The notes under the pieces were generated by a model, which was not told the DNA's origin, made no database searches, and was given only the letters and a program-made list of their open reading frames with translations. Source: CAVQRC01 sp963715045 (GTDB taxonomy: Bacteria; Planctomycetota; Planctomycetia; Pirellulales; Lacipirellulaceae). From it: a DNA stretch of 64,000 bases. The position numbers were made by a program, and so were the translations under genes. Where the stretch lies: the NCBI GenBank assembly GCA_963715045.1, contig CAVQRC010000026.1, forward strand, positions 1 to 64,000. Reading direction: 5' to 3'. Each line of letters opens with the position of its first letter. Positions within the stretch are counted from its first letter, which is position 1. Shown here in pieces: positions 18,601-29,848 of this stretch.

Positions 18601-20435
18601 CCCGACTGCATTTCGATGCGGTGCCCGTCAGTTCCCTGTACGGCCGAGTGATTGTTGAAGCCATGACAGGCATACAGCCAGCCATCGAGCCCCCTGACAA
18701 AGGCATTGCACAGGCCGTGCGTATCACGGCTGTAATCGAACGGTCCGAGCAGCTTCTGTCGTTGATCGGCGTGGCCATCGCCGTCGGTATCGCGGAGAAA
18801 CCAGATATACGGAATGCTGTAACAAATGACGCCGTCGAGGTAGGGATAGAGTCCGATCGGCACATTGAGTCCATCGGCAAAGGTCGTAATCCGATCCGCG
18901 CGGCCATCACCGTCGTGGTCTTCCAGGACTTTGATTGAGTCGCGTCCAGGGCGATCCTCGGGAGCCGGATAAGGATATTCGACGGTGTTGCTGATCCACA
19001 GTCGACCGCGTTCGTCGAAGGCCATGTTGATGGGTTTGGCGATGTCCGGTTCGGCCGCGAAGAGCTCGGCCACAAAGCCGTCGGGGAGCACGAACGTCGC
19101 CTTTTCCTCAACCGGTGAAAGCGGTCCGGTCTGGCGAATGTGTGTCCGAAACAGCTCCGTGCCCGCCTGCAGCAAACGCTTGTGTTTCCACGGCCGGCCA
19201 GTTCGCGAGGGGCAGACGAATCCGAGTCTTGCACGAGTAGGAACGTGCCGAGCTTGTTGCCAACGAGGATATCCGGCTTCCCATCACCGGTTGCATCCTC
19301 CACCGTAAGCTGCGTTCCGACTCCGGATCGAAGGTCGATCAGATGCGGTTCGAAATCGACTCTCGGCGGCGAGCGAACCGTGCGAAACCAGACGAGCAGC
19401 GGCAACTGTGTCGCGCCCGGATCGTGGCCGTTGTGGGCCCAGAACCGCTTGCCCGTGACAAGGTCTTTGACCCCGTCGCCGTCGATATCGACAAGGGCCA
19501 GACTATGCATCTGCGACAGCTCAAGACCTGCGGGATCGCCTGCCGGCGTCTCCGCGAGAATCGGGTGGCGGAGAAACAACCGGTTGTCGCCTTCGCCTCG
19601 CTGTTCAAACCAGGTCAACCCCCAGCCGTGGGCGTTCTGAACGGAGACGACATCCTGGTCACCATCACCGTCGAAGTCGTAGGCAAACATCTGTGCCCCG
19701 CCGGCTTGTGCGAACTGCGTGTTGTGAAACGTGAACATGTTTCCGGCTTCCACTGGCTGCTCCCACCAACCGTTGGTTTCGAGGATATCGGCGCGGCCAT
19801 CGCCATTGACGTCGCCGACACCCAGGCCATGGGTGAAGCGACCATAACCACGCTGGGGTGTCACAGCGGTGAAGCTCCACGGTGCCGCGGGGGCTTCCGG
19901 GTCGGGCGTGGCGTACCCGATCACACCTTCGCTCATGCAGATCAGCTCTCGACGTCCGTCGCCGGTGAGGTCGCGAAACCCGGGCGATTCCCCGTCGACG
20001 GTCGGCCAGGCGACATGCCGCTGCCAATGCTGGTCACGGCCTGCAGGATCGGAGAGACGTGAGCCTGGATTCTCGTACCACACGGCTGCTTGTCCGGGAA
20101 ACCCAACCACGAGAATGTCGAGGTGACCGTCGCCGTTGAAATCGTCGGTCCAGGACAGGAAGTGATCCGAGTAGCCCGCGATCTGTGGTCGAATCGCCGC
20201 CGTGTATTCATGCCGCTGGCGGTAATCGGGTCCCGGATACCAGTACGGCCCGGAGACGACATCCGCATGCCCATCACCATCGATATCGCCCACCGCCGCA
20301 CCCTCGCCATGAAACTCCTCGGTGAGGACCAGCTTGCGGAACCGCATGCCCGAGGCCGAATCCACTGCCTGGAGAGTTTGCCGAGGCAGAGGAACCAAGT
20401 GCTAACGCGGTGATAACCAGGCAGATGTGTTTCAT
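15700..20435 (-). pseudogene. FG-GAP / PVC-type dehydrogenase / cytochrome c fusion protein, frameshifted
   Basis: One exported protein of about 1,575 residues appears to be encoded in four frame segments. The start at 20435 gives a signal peptide (MKHICLVITALALGSSASA). Next come FG-GAP/VCBS calcium repeats (GDIDGDGHADVVSG, DFNGDGHLDILVVG, DVNGDGRADILETN). Then comes the PVC dehydrogenase-like propeller (VLPDGFVAELFAAEPDIAKP, FDERGRLWISNTVEYPYP), HEAT-like helices, and a terminal cytochrome c domain with the haem motif CAICH (HCAICHQVAGQGAQVGPNL). Breaks lie near 20375, 19190 and 17015, each fixed by one base. Family members are thought to be periplasmic redox enzymes, probably acting on sugars or alcohols; the substrate is unknown. 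The reading is otherwise clean, so indel errors are likely. Confidence 0.8.
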
Positions 20436-20471
20436 GAATCCAAAGCGTATCGCAGGCTGATCGGGTTATTA

Positions 20472-20552
20472 AGAGCCGATCCCAACAACTGATTTCAGCA
20501 ACCGAAATCCCCGGTCGTGGGACGCGTTCACTCGTGTTCTGGGACAGGTTCT
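20472..20552 (+). repeat. 80-bp inverted-end repeat, copy B
   Basis: Ends are AGAGCCGATCCCA and TTCTGGGACAGGTTCT. The centre reads ACCGAAATCCCCGGTCGTGG then GTTCACT. It sits 37 bp upstream of the large dehydrogenase start and 28 bp from the stop of the previous gene. Confidence 0.85.
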
Positions 20553-20580
20553 AATTCGCGCGTGTTGCGGAGGTGACGGA

Positions 20581-22116
20581 TCAGGCGAATGCTGCCCGGG
20601 TCCGCTCAACCAGCGGATTGTCCTGGTGGCCTGGACCCCGAAGCAGCATCATACTGGCCGCCAGATAACGATCACGCCACGGCCGCGAGACATGCCGGTA
20701 GTCCTCGAGCACGGCCGAGCTGAACTTGTAATCGTGGGCGTTGGATCCCTTGACGTAGATGAACCTTCGCGCCGCGTCGACGATCGGCTTCGCCGCGGCC
20801 TGTTCGTCGGCAAGGTAGGCCAGGCATTTTCTGGAAGCGGTGAACGGGTCGCGATGGACATCGGCAAACACCTCGGCGACGGCGGCATCGCCGGACTCGG
20901 CAACCGCCGCGGGTTCGAGTTGATCAATGAGGTGGGTTGCCACATCGCCCCGATCGGCCAGGCGGGCGCGAAACATGGCGATGAAAGCGGCGTTCTGCAG
21001 CAGGAGACGGCGGCGGGTGTCGTCGCTGGCGGTCATCTGGTAGGCGAAGTGCAGGGCATTGGTGGAGGTGGCTGCGTGGAGCGGGAGGATTCCGGGCTGG
21101 CAGAGAATCTGCTCTGCGGCGGCGGCAAACAGCGCGTCCCACACCGACTGGGGTGCGACGCCGCGGTTGATGGTGTCGACGACTTCGGCCGAGGCTTCCT
21201 GCCAGGTGCCGGTCCGCAAGGTCGCGAGCAGATGCGTGGTGGCCGCGTCGTCAAGATTTCCGTCTTGCCAGTCGGCGCGAAACTGTTTCGCAAGAGCTTC
21301 GTGCTGACGCCAGGGACGATCCGCTTCGTAGTCACTCCGGTCCGGATCGGCCTCACCTTCGTGGTTCAGCAGTGCGTAAGCGAGCGATCGCAAGACCGGT
21401 TCGGCGTGGTGCCAGCCGATGCAATTGAGCGTGCGATAGCTGTTGGCGACGAAGATGGCCTTGTGGCCGATTGAGCGAAAGTCGCGGGCTCCGTAGCGAA
21501 ACAGTTGCTCGAAGATCTCGCCGGCGGTCGCCGAGCGAGCGAGGGCGACGACGGCCGCGTCGGCGGCCGCTTCGTCCCAATCGTCCATGGCGGCCGTGAA
21601 TTGAGCGAGGGCCTGGCTGGGTCGCGGCACGTTCGCTTCATCGACGGGGGACATGGTCCATTGCCGCTCCTGCTGGTCGCGGGCCTGGGAGTCCTTGAAG
21701 TAATCGAGGGCCCAGAAGACGGGCAGCCAACGCTCCGAGTCGGGCGAAGCGAGACTTGCCAGATGCGCCGAGTTGACCACGAGCACCGCATGAAACTTGA
21801 AGCCGACACTGGGGCGGGGCTCGACATTACGGACACCGGCCAGGAGCAAAGCGGCGAGCACTTCGCGATAGGAGAGGCCATCTTGAATGCCACTTGCCAC
21901 GCGTTCGAGCAATTGATCGCGAGGTGTCTCTTCCAGCAAGCGAACCAGCGGCTCGATCTCGGGACCGAAGCGTACCGCGTCACGGTTCAAGGTGGCGTCG
22001 GCGGCCGAGACACTTTTCAAGCGGTTGAGGAATCCGAGCTCCGCCAGCCCGACGACGGTACCGCCAGCAGCGAGCGTGGAATGAATGAAGTTGCGTCGCG
22101 TGGGGTGAGTCGGCAT
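20581..22116 (-). CDS. Tat-exported conserved planctomycete protein
   Basis: A 511-residue protein whose N-terminus, PTRRNFIHSTLAAGGTVVGLAEL, is a twin-arginine signal, so it is folded before export and may carry a cofactor. The remainder is alpha-helical and rich in Ala, His and Asp, with no catalytic signature that I recognise. Conserved-looking blocks include VNSAHLASLASPDSERWLPVFWALDYFKDSQ, GHKAIFVANSYRTLNCIGWHHAEP and a Cys-poor C-terminus. It lies upstream of the dehydrogenase/cytochrome gene in the same direction, separated by repeat copy B, and the two may work in the same periplasmic pathway. That is inferred from position only. Confidence 0.75.
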   Translation of the reverse strand: MPTHPTRRNFIHSTLAAGGTVVGLAELGFLNRLKSVSAADATLNRDAVRFGPEIEPLVRLLEETPRDQLLERVASGIQDGLSYREVLAALLLAGVRNVEPRPSVGFKFHAVLVVNSAHLASLASPDSERWLPVFWALDYFKDSQARDQQERQWTMSPVDEANVPRPSQALAQFTAAMDDWDEAAADAAVVALARSATAGEIFEQLFRYGARDFRSIGHKAIFVANSYRTLNCIGWHHAEPVLRSLAYALLNHEGEADPDRSDYEADRPWRQHEALAKQFRADWQDGNLDDAATTHLLATLRTGTWQEASAEVVDTINRGVAPQSVWDALFAAAAEQILCQPGILPLHAATSTNALHFAYQMTASDDTRRRLLLQNAAFIAMFRARLADRGDVATHLIDQLEPAAVAESGDAAVAEVFADVHRDPFTASRKCLAYLADEQAAAKPIVDAARRFIYVKGSNAHDYKFSSAVLEDYRHVSRPWRDRYLAASMMLLRGPGHQDNPLVERTRAAFA

Positions 22117-22667
22117 GGGGGAAATCCCTGGTGAAAGCGGGTAGCAAGCGGGCGATTATAACCGATTTTCCGCCCTGCTCAGGGTCGCCGGGTGGGGTCA
22201 GAAATCGGCGTCATTCGAATTGTGGAGGGCAAGGAACGGACCTGTACAGCGAACTACTGCCGATGACGAGCATCGACGAAATAGCTGCTTGCAGGTGATG
22301 AGCGATCAGATTCCGCATACCGGGCAGGCAAATGCGGTGCGACCGGCACGCTCCAGGCGGCTAGGCCCCAAGGGGTCTCTGATCGAGGCCCGACAAAAGG
22401 AGTATCTGGCGGCAGCGGAGCGGAATCGCGGGTGGGAGCCACCTGGGCGGTCCGTACGACGTGGTCCTCGACTGCTGCCTGCGGGGGCAAAACAGGCGGT
22501 CGTTTGCATTACGCAACCTATACTCTCTTGTTCGTTTACGCCGAGCAGCGGGGCGTGCATCGCGGCCAGGGCAAGCAGAGTGCGGCTCCCAGGTTGGCCG
22601 CCGGCCCGAACGTACTCAACTCCCACTCCTGTTCTAGTGAGTCTTCGAACGCACTGAGGAAGTAACC
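22117..22667. other. Divergent intergenic region, no gene seen
   Basis: The region separates a leftward and a rightward gene and should hold both promoters. Frames of 60-145 codons cross it on both strands, but none has protein-like composition or a ribosome site. No family 1 or family 2 repeat was found. Confidence 0.5.
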
Positions 22668-24350
22668 ATGTCTGACGATGACTACGACTACATTTCGGAT
22701 TCAAGCCTCAAGCGACTGCCAAATCTCCGCAGGATCGGCGCGGCAGGTTTGACGCTGGTCGTGGTGCTCACGGTGGTGATGGCGTACATCGTTTACACGC
22801 AGTTTCGGATTGACGTACCGGCCAAGCACATTGCCGTGTTGACGCTCAAGACGGGCGACGATCTGGAGAACTCGCAGGAAGTTGCTCCGGACGACAGTCA
22901 CAAAGGACTGCAACTGAACGTACTTCCCGAGGGTCGGTATTTTTACAATCCGTACTCCTGGGACTGGGACGTCTACCCAATGGTTGAGATCCCCGAAGAC
23001 ATGATGGGCGTGCGGATTCGCCTGTACGGTGACGATCTCCCGTACGGGCATTTCGTGGCAACCGCCGAGAACGAGAAAGGAATCGTCAAAGACGTCCTCC
23101 GCCCGGGTCGTCATCCCATCAATGCCATCGTCAAAGATGCGACTGGACGCATTCTCACCCCGCGCCCGCGGAGCGACTACGTGGAGATCATTGAGTTGCA
23201 TCCGCCGGTCACGATCCCGGCTGGCTACAAGGGCGTCGTTACGAATCTGGCTGGACCGATTCCCGAGGACCCGAACGTCTTGCTGGTCGACAAGGGCTAC
23301 CGCGGCGTGCAGCGGGAAACGCTCGACGAGGGGACGTATTACATGAACCCCTATATGTATCGGATCGAGTCGATCGATACCCGCTCGCAGCGATTCAACC
23401 TGGCCGAGAACTTCGACATGGGTTTTCCCAGCAAGGACGGATTCTGGGTCTCGCTCGACGGCCGGATCGAATTTCGCGTCAAGCCGGAAGAGGCGGCCAA
23501 AGTCTACGTCATGTACAACGAAACTGAAAACGATGAAGGCACTCAGCATGGCATCGACGAGGAAATCATCCGCAAAGTGATCATGCCGAACGCCCGGTCG
23601 TTCTGTCGACTGAGCGGCTCGAACTCATCGGGACGAGATTTCATCGGCGGGGAAACCAGGTCGGCCTTCCAGGAAGAGTTTCAACGAGCAATTCGCGAGA
23701 CCTGCGACAAGCAAGGAATCGAGATCGTGCAGGCGGTGATCACGCAGATCAAACCCCCCGAGGCGATCGCGGAACCCGTGCGGACGAGGGAAGTCGCCCG
23801 GCAGAAACTCAAGCAATACCAGCAGCAAGAGCGGCAGCAGGTGGAGGAAGCTGCTCTGGCCACCGAGATGGAGTTGGTGAAGCAGCGAGAGCGACTCGTC
23901 GACGCCAAACTGGAAGTCGTCAAGCTGATGACCGAAGCCCAGAAGAAGCAGGAAGTGGCACTCGAACAGGCCAATCGGGATAAGGAGGTTGCCGAGCTTC
24001 AATTGGCGGCGGCGAAGGACAAGGCCGAAGCCGTGATGGCTGGCAAACGGGCGGAAGCGGCGATCGTGAATTTTGCCAACGAAGCGGATGCGGCGGGCTG
24101 GAAACGGGCGGTCGTGGCCCTCGGAGGCGACGGCGAAGCCTACGCCCGTTTCGTGCTGTACGAGAAGCTGGCACCCGGATTTCGCTCGATCATGACCAAC
24201 ACGGCCGATTCGCCGCTGATGCGGGTGTTCGATACATTCGGCAACATTCCGCCGACGCGAGTGCCAGGGATCACGAGTCAGGAACCGGCGGAGGTGGAAC
24301 CACCAGCAGAAACAGAGGTCGGCGAAGGCGTCAGCTCGGTGAGCAACTGA
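22668..24350 (+). CDS. SPFH/Band 7 membrane protein, first of a tandem pair
   Basis: A 560-residue stomatin/flotillin-like protein. A single N-terminal helix (about 25-46, LTLVVVLTVVMAYIVYTQF) anchors it. The SPFH domain follows, with repeated beta motifs VPAKHIAVLTLKTG, IPAGYKGVVTNLAG and the long stretch ending at DGRIEFRVKPEEAAKVYVMY. Residues of about 370-470 form a charged coiled coil (EVARQKLKQYQQQERQQVEEAA onward) that drives oligomer assembly, and the tail is acidic. Such proteins build large ring-like or lattice assemblies in membranes. It is followed after 67 bp by a second SPFH gene, so the pair is probably co-transcribed and may form a mixed complex. AGGAAGTAACC precedes the ATG at 22668. 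Confidence 0.85.
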   Translation: MSDDDYDYISDSSLKRLPNLRRIGAAGLTLVVVLTVVMAYIVYTQFRIDVPAKHIAVLTLKTGDDLENSQEVAPDDSHKGLQLNVLPEGRYFYNPYSWDWDVYPMVEIPEDMMGVRIRLYGDDLPYGHFVATAENEKGIVKDVLRPGRHPINAIVKDATGRILTPRPRSDYVEIIELHPPVTIPAGYKGVVTNLAGPIPEDPNVLLVDKGYRGVQRETLDEGTYYMNPYMYRIESIDTRSQRFNLAENFDMGFPSKDGFWVSLDGRIEFRVKPEEAAKVYVMYNETENDEGTQHGIDEEIIRKVIMPNARSFCRLSGSNSSGRDFIGGETRSAFQEEFQRAIRETCDKQGIEIVQAVITQIKPPEAIAEPVRTREVARQKLKQYQQQERQQVEEAALATEMELVKQRERLVDAKLEVVKLMTEAQKKQEVALEQANRDKEVAELQLAAAKDKAEAVMAGKRAEAAIVNFANEADAAGWKRAVVALGGDGEAYARFVLYEKLAPGFRSIMTNTADSPLMRVFDTFGNIPPTRVPGITSQEPAEVEPPAETEVGEGVSSVSN

Positions 24351-24417
24351 CTCGCCGCGTTTCTCGCTATCGCTGTAGACACATAACTTTTCCTCTCGCT
24401 TTCGGGAGCTATGGACT

Positions 24418-26016
24418 ATGAAACGCTTGACCGCAGCCGTCGCATTTCTGCTGGCCGTCCTGTTGATCGGCGGCACCGTTTTTCACTGGACGATCAACCG
24501 CGTCTACGTTCCGGATGGCAAGAGCCTGCAGCTCCGCTACAAGGGCCCGCTCGTATTCGGCTCTCGAAAGAAGGCCCAGACCGGGTACTGGGCTGCCGAG
24601 GGTGAAATCGGCATCCTCCAGAATCTTCGCGGACCGGGTCGACACTTCTACTGTCCGATCTGGTGGGAACGTCAACTTGTGGACGACTTCGTAATCGAGC
24701 CGGGCCAGGTCGGAATCGTGAAGTGCAACCTCGGATCCCCGCTTCCGGACGGACAGTTCCTGGTCGATGGTGACATCGGCGAGACCCAAAGCAAGGGAAT
24801 TCTCAGGAAGGCGTTGGGGCCCGGGCGATACCGCATCAACCCGTACGGCTACGAGGTGAATATTGTCGACGCGGTAAAGCGACAATCGGACACGCAGGTG
24901 AAGCACAGTGGGTGGGTAGAAATCCCGACCGGATACGTGGGCGTGGTTACGAACCTCGCCAACAACCCGATCACCGATCAAGTCACTGGCATTCAAGCCA
25001 AAGTCCTTCCGCCGGGAATCTACCCGATTAACGGGCGTGAACAGGAAGTCGATATCGTAGAGATCGGCTATCGGGAGTCGACGGTGAAGGTCAACAAGAT
25101 GCGGAATCCGGATGGCACGCTGAAGCTCGACGAAGCGGGCGAGCCGCTGGTGGCGAACGATTCGCGAGACCAGGGGATCGATTTCCCTTCCAGTGACGGG
25201 TTCACGATTTACATGGACTTCACGGCGATCTGGGGGCTGCTGCCCGACCAGGCGCCGCACGCCGTGCGAACCTTTGGCAATGTCAACGAAGTCGAGAGCA
25301 AGGTCGTGCTTCCTCAGATCAACTCGATTTGCCGCAATAATGGTTCAAGATTCGCAGCCGTGGAGATGCTGGTCGGCGCGGATCGCGAGAAGTTCCAGCA
25401 GAGGAACCTGGAGGAATTGCAGAGCGTGTTGACTGAAAAGCAGATCACGCTGTTGTACGGCCTCGTGCGGCACATCTACATTCCGAAAGAAGTTCGGGCT
25501 CCGATCCAGCAGGGATTCGTGGCCGAAGAGTTGACGCTGACCCGCAAGCAGGAGCAACAGACGGCCAAGGCCGAGGCGTTACTCCGGGAAGCGGAAAAGA
25601 ACGTCGAGCTCGAAGGTGAACGGGTGATCGTCGATACCGAACGGCAGTATCAGACCAAGCTCGCGGAAGGAGATCGGACTGCGAAGATCGTCGACGCCGA
25701 GACGGAGCGGCTCGTGGCTGCCATCGATAAGGAGACGGCGAAACTGGCCGCCGAGGCGATGACGGTCCTCGGACAAGCGGAGAATCAGGGCAGGCAGTTG
25801 GTCGCCGAGGCGGAGTCGGACCGATTCCGGCTGGCCGTCGAAGCGTTCGGCGACCCGGCTGCGTACAACAACTGGATTTTCGCAAGTGGCCTGCCGGACG
25901 ATGTGGACCTGAAATTCCTGTACGCGGGCGAAGGAACCCTGTGGACCGACATGAACAACATCGGCGTGCGAGCGAATCTGCCGATCGGCAGTGACAAGCG
26001 ACAGGTCAACCCTTAA
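24418..26016 (+). CDS. SPFH/Band 7 membrane protein, second of a tandem pair
   Basis: A 532-residue paralogue of the preceding protein with the same plan: an N-terminal anchor (about 4-25, LTAAVAFLLAVLLIGGTVF), beta-rich SPFH region (GWVEIPTGYVGVVTNLANNP and DGFTIYMDFTAIWGLLP) and a coiled-coil segment (about 380-460, RKQEQQTAKAEALLREAEK onward). The middle carries an insertion around KMRNPDGTLKLDEAGEPLV that is absent from the first copy. The ATG at 24418 has GGGAGC upstream. Two divergent SPFH subunits side by side recall heteromeric HflK/HflC-type partners, but sequence resemblance to HflKC is not evident by eye and no FtsH gene is nearby. Confidence 0.83.
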   Translation: MKRLTAAVAFLLAVLLIGGTVFHWTINRVYVPDGKSLQLRYKGPLVFGSRKKAQTGYWAAEGEIGILQNLRGPGRHFYCPIWWERQLVDDFVIEPGQVGIVKCNLGSPLPDGQFLVDGDIGETQSKGILRKALGPGRYRINPYGYEVNIVDAVKRQSDTQVKHSGWVEIPTGYVGVVTNLANNPITDQVTGIQAKVLPPGIYPINGREQEVDIVEIGYRESTVKVNKMRNPDGTLKLDEAGEPLVANDSRDQGIDFPSSDGFTIYMDFTAIWGLLPDQAPHAVRTFGNVNEVESKVVLPQINSICRNNGSRFAAVEMLVGADREKFQQRNLEELQSVLTEKQITLLYGLVRHIYIPKEVRAPIQQGFVAEELTLTRKQEQQTAKAEALLREAEKNVELEGERVIVDTERQYQTKLAEGDRTAKIVDAETERLVAAIDKETAKLAAEAMTVLGQAENQGRQLVAEAESDRFRLAVEAFGDPAAYNNWIFASGLPDDVDLKFLYAGEGTLWTDMNNIGVRANLPIGSDKRQVNP

Positions 26017-26156
26017 GGCTGCCCGCGGGGTGCAGCAACGGGTTTGTCGGTGACGCGGGAGCGGCCCCGGGCTTCGAATGACTAAGGACTAATGACTAGG
26101 GAATTCTCAATGACGAATTCCTAACTGCAAATCTGTGTATTCGCCCATCTGCCGAA

Positions 26157-29100
26157 TCAGGAGCCCCTTCGGCGGGTGGCGAGTGAGACGAGGGCTGCGA
26201 TCCAAAGTGCCAGGGCGTGGGGTTCGGGAATGGCCGTCGCGGCCGCGCCCCCCGTTCCCAGCCCGGAGCCGAACTGCGTTTGCCAGGTGAGGAAGTCGGC
26301 TCCATCGACGGCACCATCCCCATTCGCGTCGCCATCATTCGAGGTCGCGCCGGATGTCGTGATGAAATTGGACTGCCAGACCAGGAAATCCTCGCCGTCG
26401 ACATCCCCGTCCTTGTCGAAGTCGGCTTCGAGGATCGCCAGTGCTTCCACACTGAGGGCGACGACGTTATCCACGTAGAGCACATCCCACCCCAGCCCGA
26501 GTGGCAGCGGGGGCAGGACCTCATTGCTGAACGTGCCGATGATCGGATTGCCGGCGGTAATGATCTTGAACAAGTCGCCCGCGGAAGGCTCGAAGAGGCC
26601 GCCGCCCAGATCAAACAACGCGACGTCGAGCGTGCCGCCGAGCGTCGCGGTCGTCGCTACTTTGAGCCAATCGTACTCAGTCTCCCTGATCGAGTCCGCC
26701 GAGTTCGATTTCGAGCAACCCGGATCGGCTTTGCTCAAAGGCTTCTGCCACGCCGGTTCCCGGACTGTTGCCGATGAGGAGCGTTCCGTCGTTGTCGAGC
26801 AGCACGCCGACTTCGGCCCCGTCCTCGAGCGAGAGCGTGGATCCCGACAGGTTTCGCAGCTTACCGGACCCCAGGAAATCCGCTCCGCTTCGCACGACCC
26901 CCGAATTGGCCAGGGCCAATTCCGTCGCGGCGTTGATCGTGGTCCTGCTTCCGTTGCGAAAATGGGTGTCCATGCCGAGTTTGGTGTTCGCGACGATGGT
27001 TGCCTCTCCGTCCTGGCGGAGTACTCCATTGCCCCCGTACGTCCCGCCGCTGATCGTCGTCGCCGCATTGAGTTCGGCCGTGCCGTCAACGATGAGCTGC
27101 GTCGCGTTTTCGAAAGTCGTCGTACCATTGAAATGCACAACCCCACCCGCTGCGACCTCGACGACACCTCCCTGCTGGGTGAAGCTTCCGTCCTGCTGGA
27201 GCGTGCTGCCGTTGGCGATGTTGATGCTGCCGCCGAGCAGCGTCGTCGTGGCGTTGATTTCAGCAAGACCACCCGTGACGTTGATCGTATCGTCGACCCG
27301 CACCGGCGAACCGTTAACGGTCGGCGTACCCCCGCCCGTATTGTTGAGGTTCATCGTGCCGGACATCAGCCACGAACTGCGGAGTAGAACCGGTAAACTC
27401 GGCGGAGGCAGCAACAGCAGATTGCCCGTGTTGACGGTCAGGATCCCGCTGTTGATCGTAACGATGTCGTCGAAGCCGTTGGTCGTGGTATCGCCCGCAT
27501 CGATCGCGTTCGCGTAGATCGTGAAACTGACACCCGGATCAATCGTCGTGGTGGCCGTTCCGGTGCTGCCATCCCAATCGAACGTTCCCAACAATGAGAA
27601 CGGCCCGCCAATGGTCGTATTCGCATCGACGTTGACATCGCCGTCATGCTGGATCCGGCCCGCGCCGAAATAGGTACCGCCCTTGTAGTTGACGGTCCCG
27701 TTGGTTTCGAGAACGTCGTTCGCCGAACTGACGTTTACTTCGGCATTCGTGTCGAAATCAGCATCCGCGTCGATAATTCCCCGGCCCGTGGTGTTGATCG
27801 TGTCGACGATGTTCACGAGCACACCGTCCAGTCGTCCGCTACTGCTGAAGTTCAGCACGCCAGACATTGTCCATGGAGAAGCGGTCGCGACGTTGACGGT
27901 TCCGCCCGGCGATGGTGATCACGCCATCGTGGGGGTCGCTGATCGCTGTGCTCGTAATGTTGAAGGTAGCGTTGCTGTTGACGGTCGTATTGCTGATGGT
28001 GTTGCCGTCCCAATCGAACGTCGCGACGTCAACCGTCACGGTCGCCGACGCCGAGACGACCGCATCGCCGTCCTGATGCAGCGTCCCGTTTCCGGTGAAT
28101 AAGCCGCCGGCGTAGGTAATGGCGCCGTCCAGCTCGAGATCGTCAGAGGCAGCCGGCAGGTCGACCACAGCACCGTTCTCGAAGAAAGTGGGGGCCGTGA
28201 TTTTGTTATCGCCACCGTCAACGTTGACCGCTCCACTGACCGTCATGGTGCTCCCGGCAAGAATCGCAGCGTCGCCGGGATCTCCGTTGCCGCTGAGGTT
28301 CATCACGCCCCTCATCTCCCAGGCGTTGTTCAGAGTCATGGTCCGCGTTTCGGCGATGTTGATCACGCCGTCGAACTCGTCCGCTTGCGGCCCATTAATG
28401 GTGAGATCTCCGATGGTCGCATTCAGGATTCCGTCACCGCTGGTTCCGTCGAGGTCCAGCACATTCCCTCCGTTGGCATTGATCACCAGTTCACCGCCGG
28501 TGATGAACAGGATGACGGCGCCTCCGGAAATCGTGCCGTTGTTGCGGAGCGTGGCGGCCACATTGAGCGTACCGCTACCGAGATAGAGTCCGCCTTCGTT
28601 GATGATCAATTGTTCGTCGATGTCTACCAGCGACGTGTCGCCGATCTGCTGGACGGTACTGCTATCGTTGATGACCAGGCGATCGGCAAAGAACTCGGGC
28701 GGACCTCCGAGGTTGTTGATATCGGCGATCTGCAGTACGGCGTCGCCGATCGAACCGATGGTGGCCGTATCGTCGACCGTCAGGCGATTGTTGTTGGTGA
28801 GGATCGACGAATCTTCGTCGATGAGCAGGTTTTCGACGCGTCCGCCAGCGGAGAGTTCGATGTTATTGCCATTGCGGACGAAGGCGTCGTCGGCGCTTCC
28901 GGGCACCTGGTTGCCTTCCCAGTTTCCAGGTGTGTTCCAGTCAGTTCCCAGCGGAGAGAGAAAATCCTGGCGGGGAAGGTCGACAAGATTGGTACTCCAG
29001 CCGGCGGCCGAGGCGATGGCAAAGACGTCGGTTGCGGCCGGCATCCGGCGGAGCCCGGTGGCTGCGCAGCCGTTACACATCAGCGACTGGGCCGCGATGT

Positions 29101-29848
29101 GGGCCCAATCGTTGACGTCACTCGGATCGGTTCCGGCGGCCTCGATGGCGAAGAAGTTTCCGGCGTTGAAAGTGGAAGAGACATCGAAGTCGAAGTCGCC
29201 TTCGCCGACGGTTTCGGGCTGGGCCATTTGCGAGTGGCTGAGGCCCAGGACGTGTCCGATTTCGTGGACCAGCGTCGAAAACATATCGAAGCCGTTTCTG
29301 GCGGCCGCGGGGGCTGCCGCATCGGCCGTACCGCGAAAGCTGACCTCGAGCAGATCCGGCGGCGTGCTGTTGTACCAGGCAGACTGCTGCGTCGAAGTGA
29401 GATCCCGATACAGCACCTGGTTGAAGTTGTATTCCGAGTTGTCGAGCGGAGTGGTATCGAAGAACCAGGTTCGGACATTGTCGCTGTCGACATTGATCGT
29501 GCCGGTGACTGGACGACCACCACTGACGGAATTCGCGGTACCGTTGGCAAGTCCGCCAATGCTGTCGTAGCGGTAAGTGATGTCGATCACCTGGGTGTCT
29601 TCGAAGATATCTTCCCAGATACTGGCCGCGTCATCGGCGAGGGCCTGCAGCATGGTCCCGCCCGGGTCGAAGGCGGGGGAGTCCGATCCGGGATCGAAGT
29701 TCATGTTGATCGTGATGGCGTGCGTCGGCGCGGCTCCGCCGGCGACGAGAGAGCAGGCAAGCAGCAGCCCCGCGAGGAGCCGCGAGAATCGTCTGCGACT
29801 TTCGCAAGTCGTGGTGTTTAGAGAACCGACGAAGCAATCTCGCAACAT
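26157..29848 (-). pseudogene. PEP-CTERM metzincin metalloprotease with long repeat stalk, frameshifted
   Basis: A surface protein of about 1,230 residues lies in three frame segments. Residues 1-44 are a signal peptide (FSRLLAGLLLACSLVAGGAA). A metzincin-type protease follows, with HEIGHVLGLSH at 195-205: H195, H199, H205 and E196 give the zinc site and catalytic acid. Then come hundreds of residues of beta-helix repeats with TTISGGTYGGNGVL-like units. Near the end, two dockerin-like calcium loops (DFDKDGDVDGEDFLVWQSNF and DANGDGAVDGADFLTWQ) precede a PEP-CTERM sorting signal (IPEPHALALWIAALVSLATRRR). Breaks lie near 27903 and 26690. PEP-CTERM proteins are processed by exosortase and end up at the cell surface or in exopolymer. 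Confidence 0.82.

Noticed and set aside
22306..22704. Leftward open frame upstream of the SPFH genes
   Set aside because: No ribosome site, low-complexity Arg/Pro/Ser composition and overlap with the SPFH start.
28385..29821. 478-codon open frame antisense to the metzincin gene
   Set aside because: Shadow of GC-rich codon bias opposite a clearly recognisable coding strand; no signal, domain or ribosome site.
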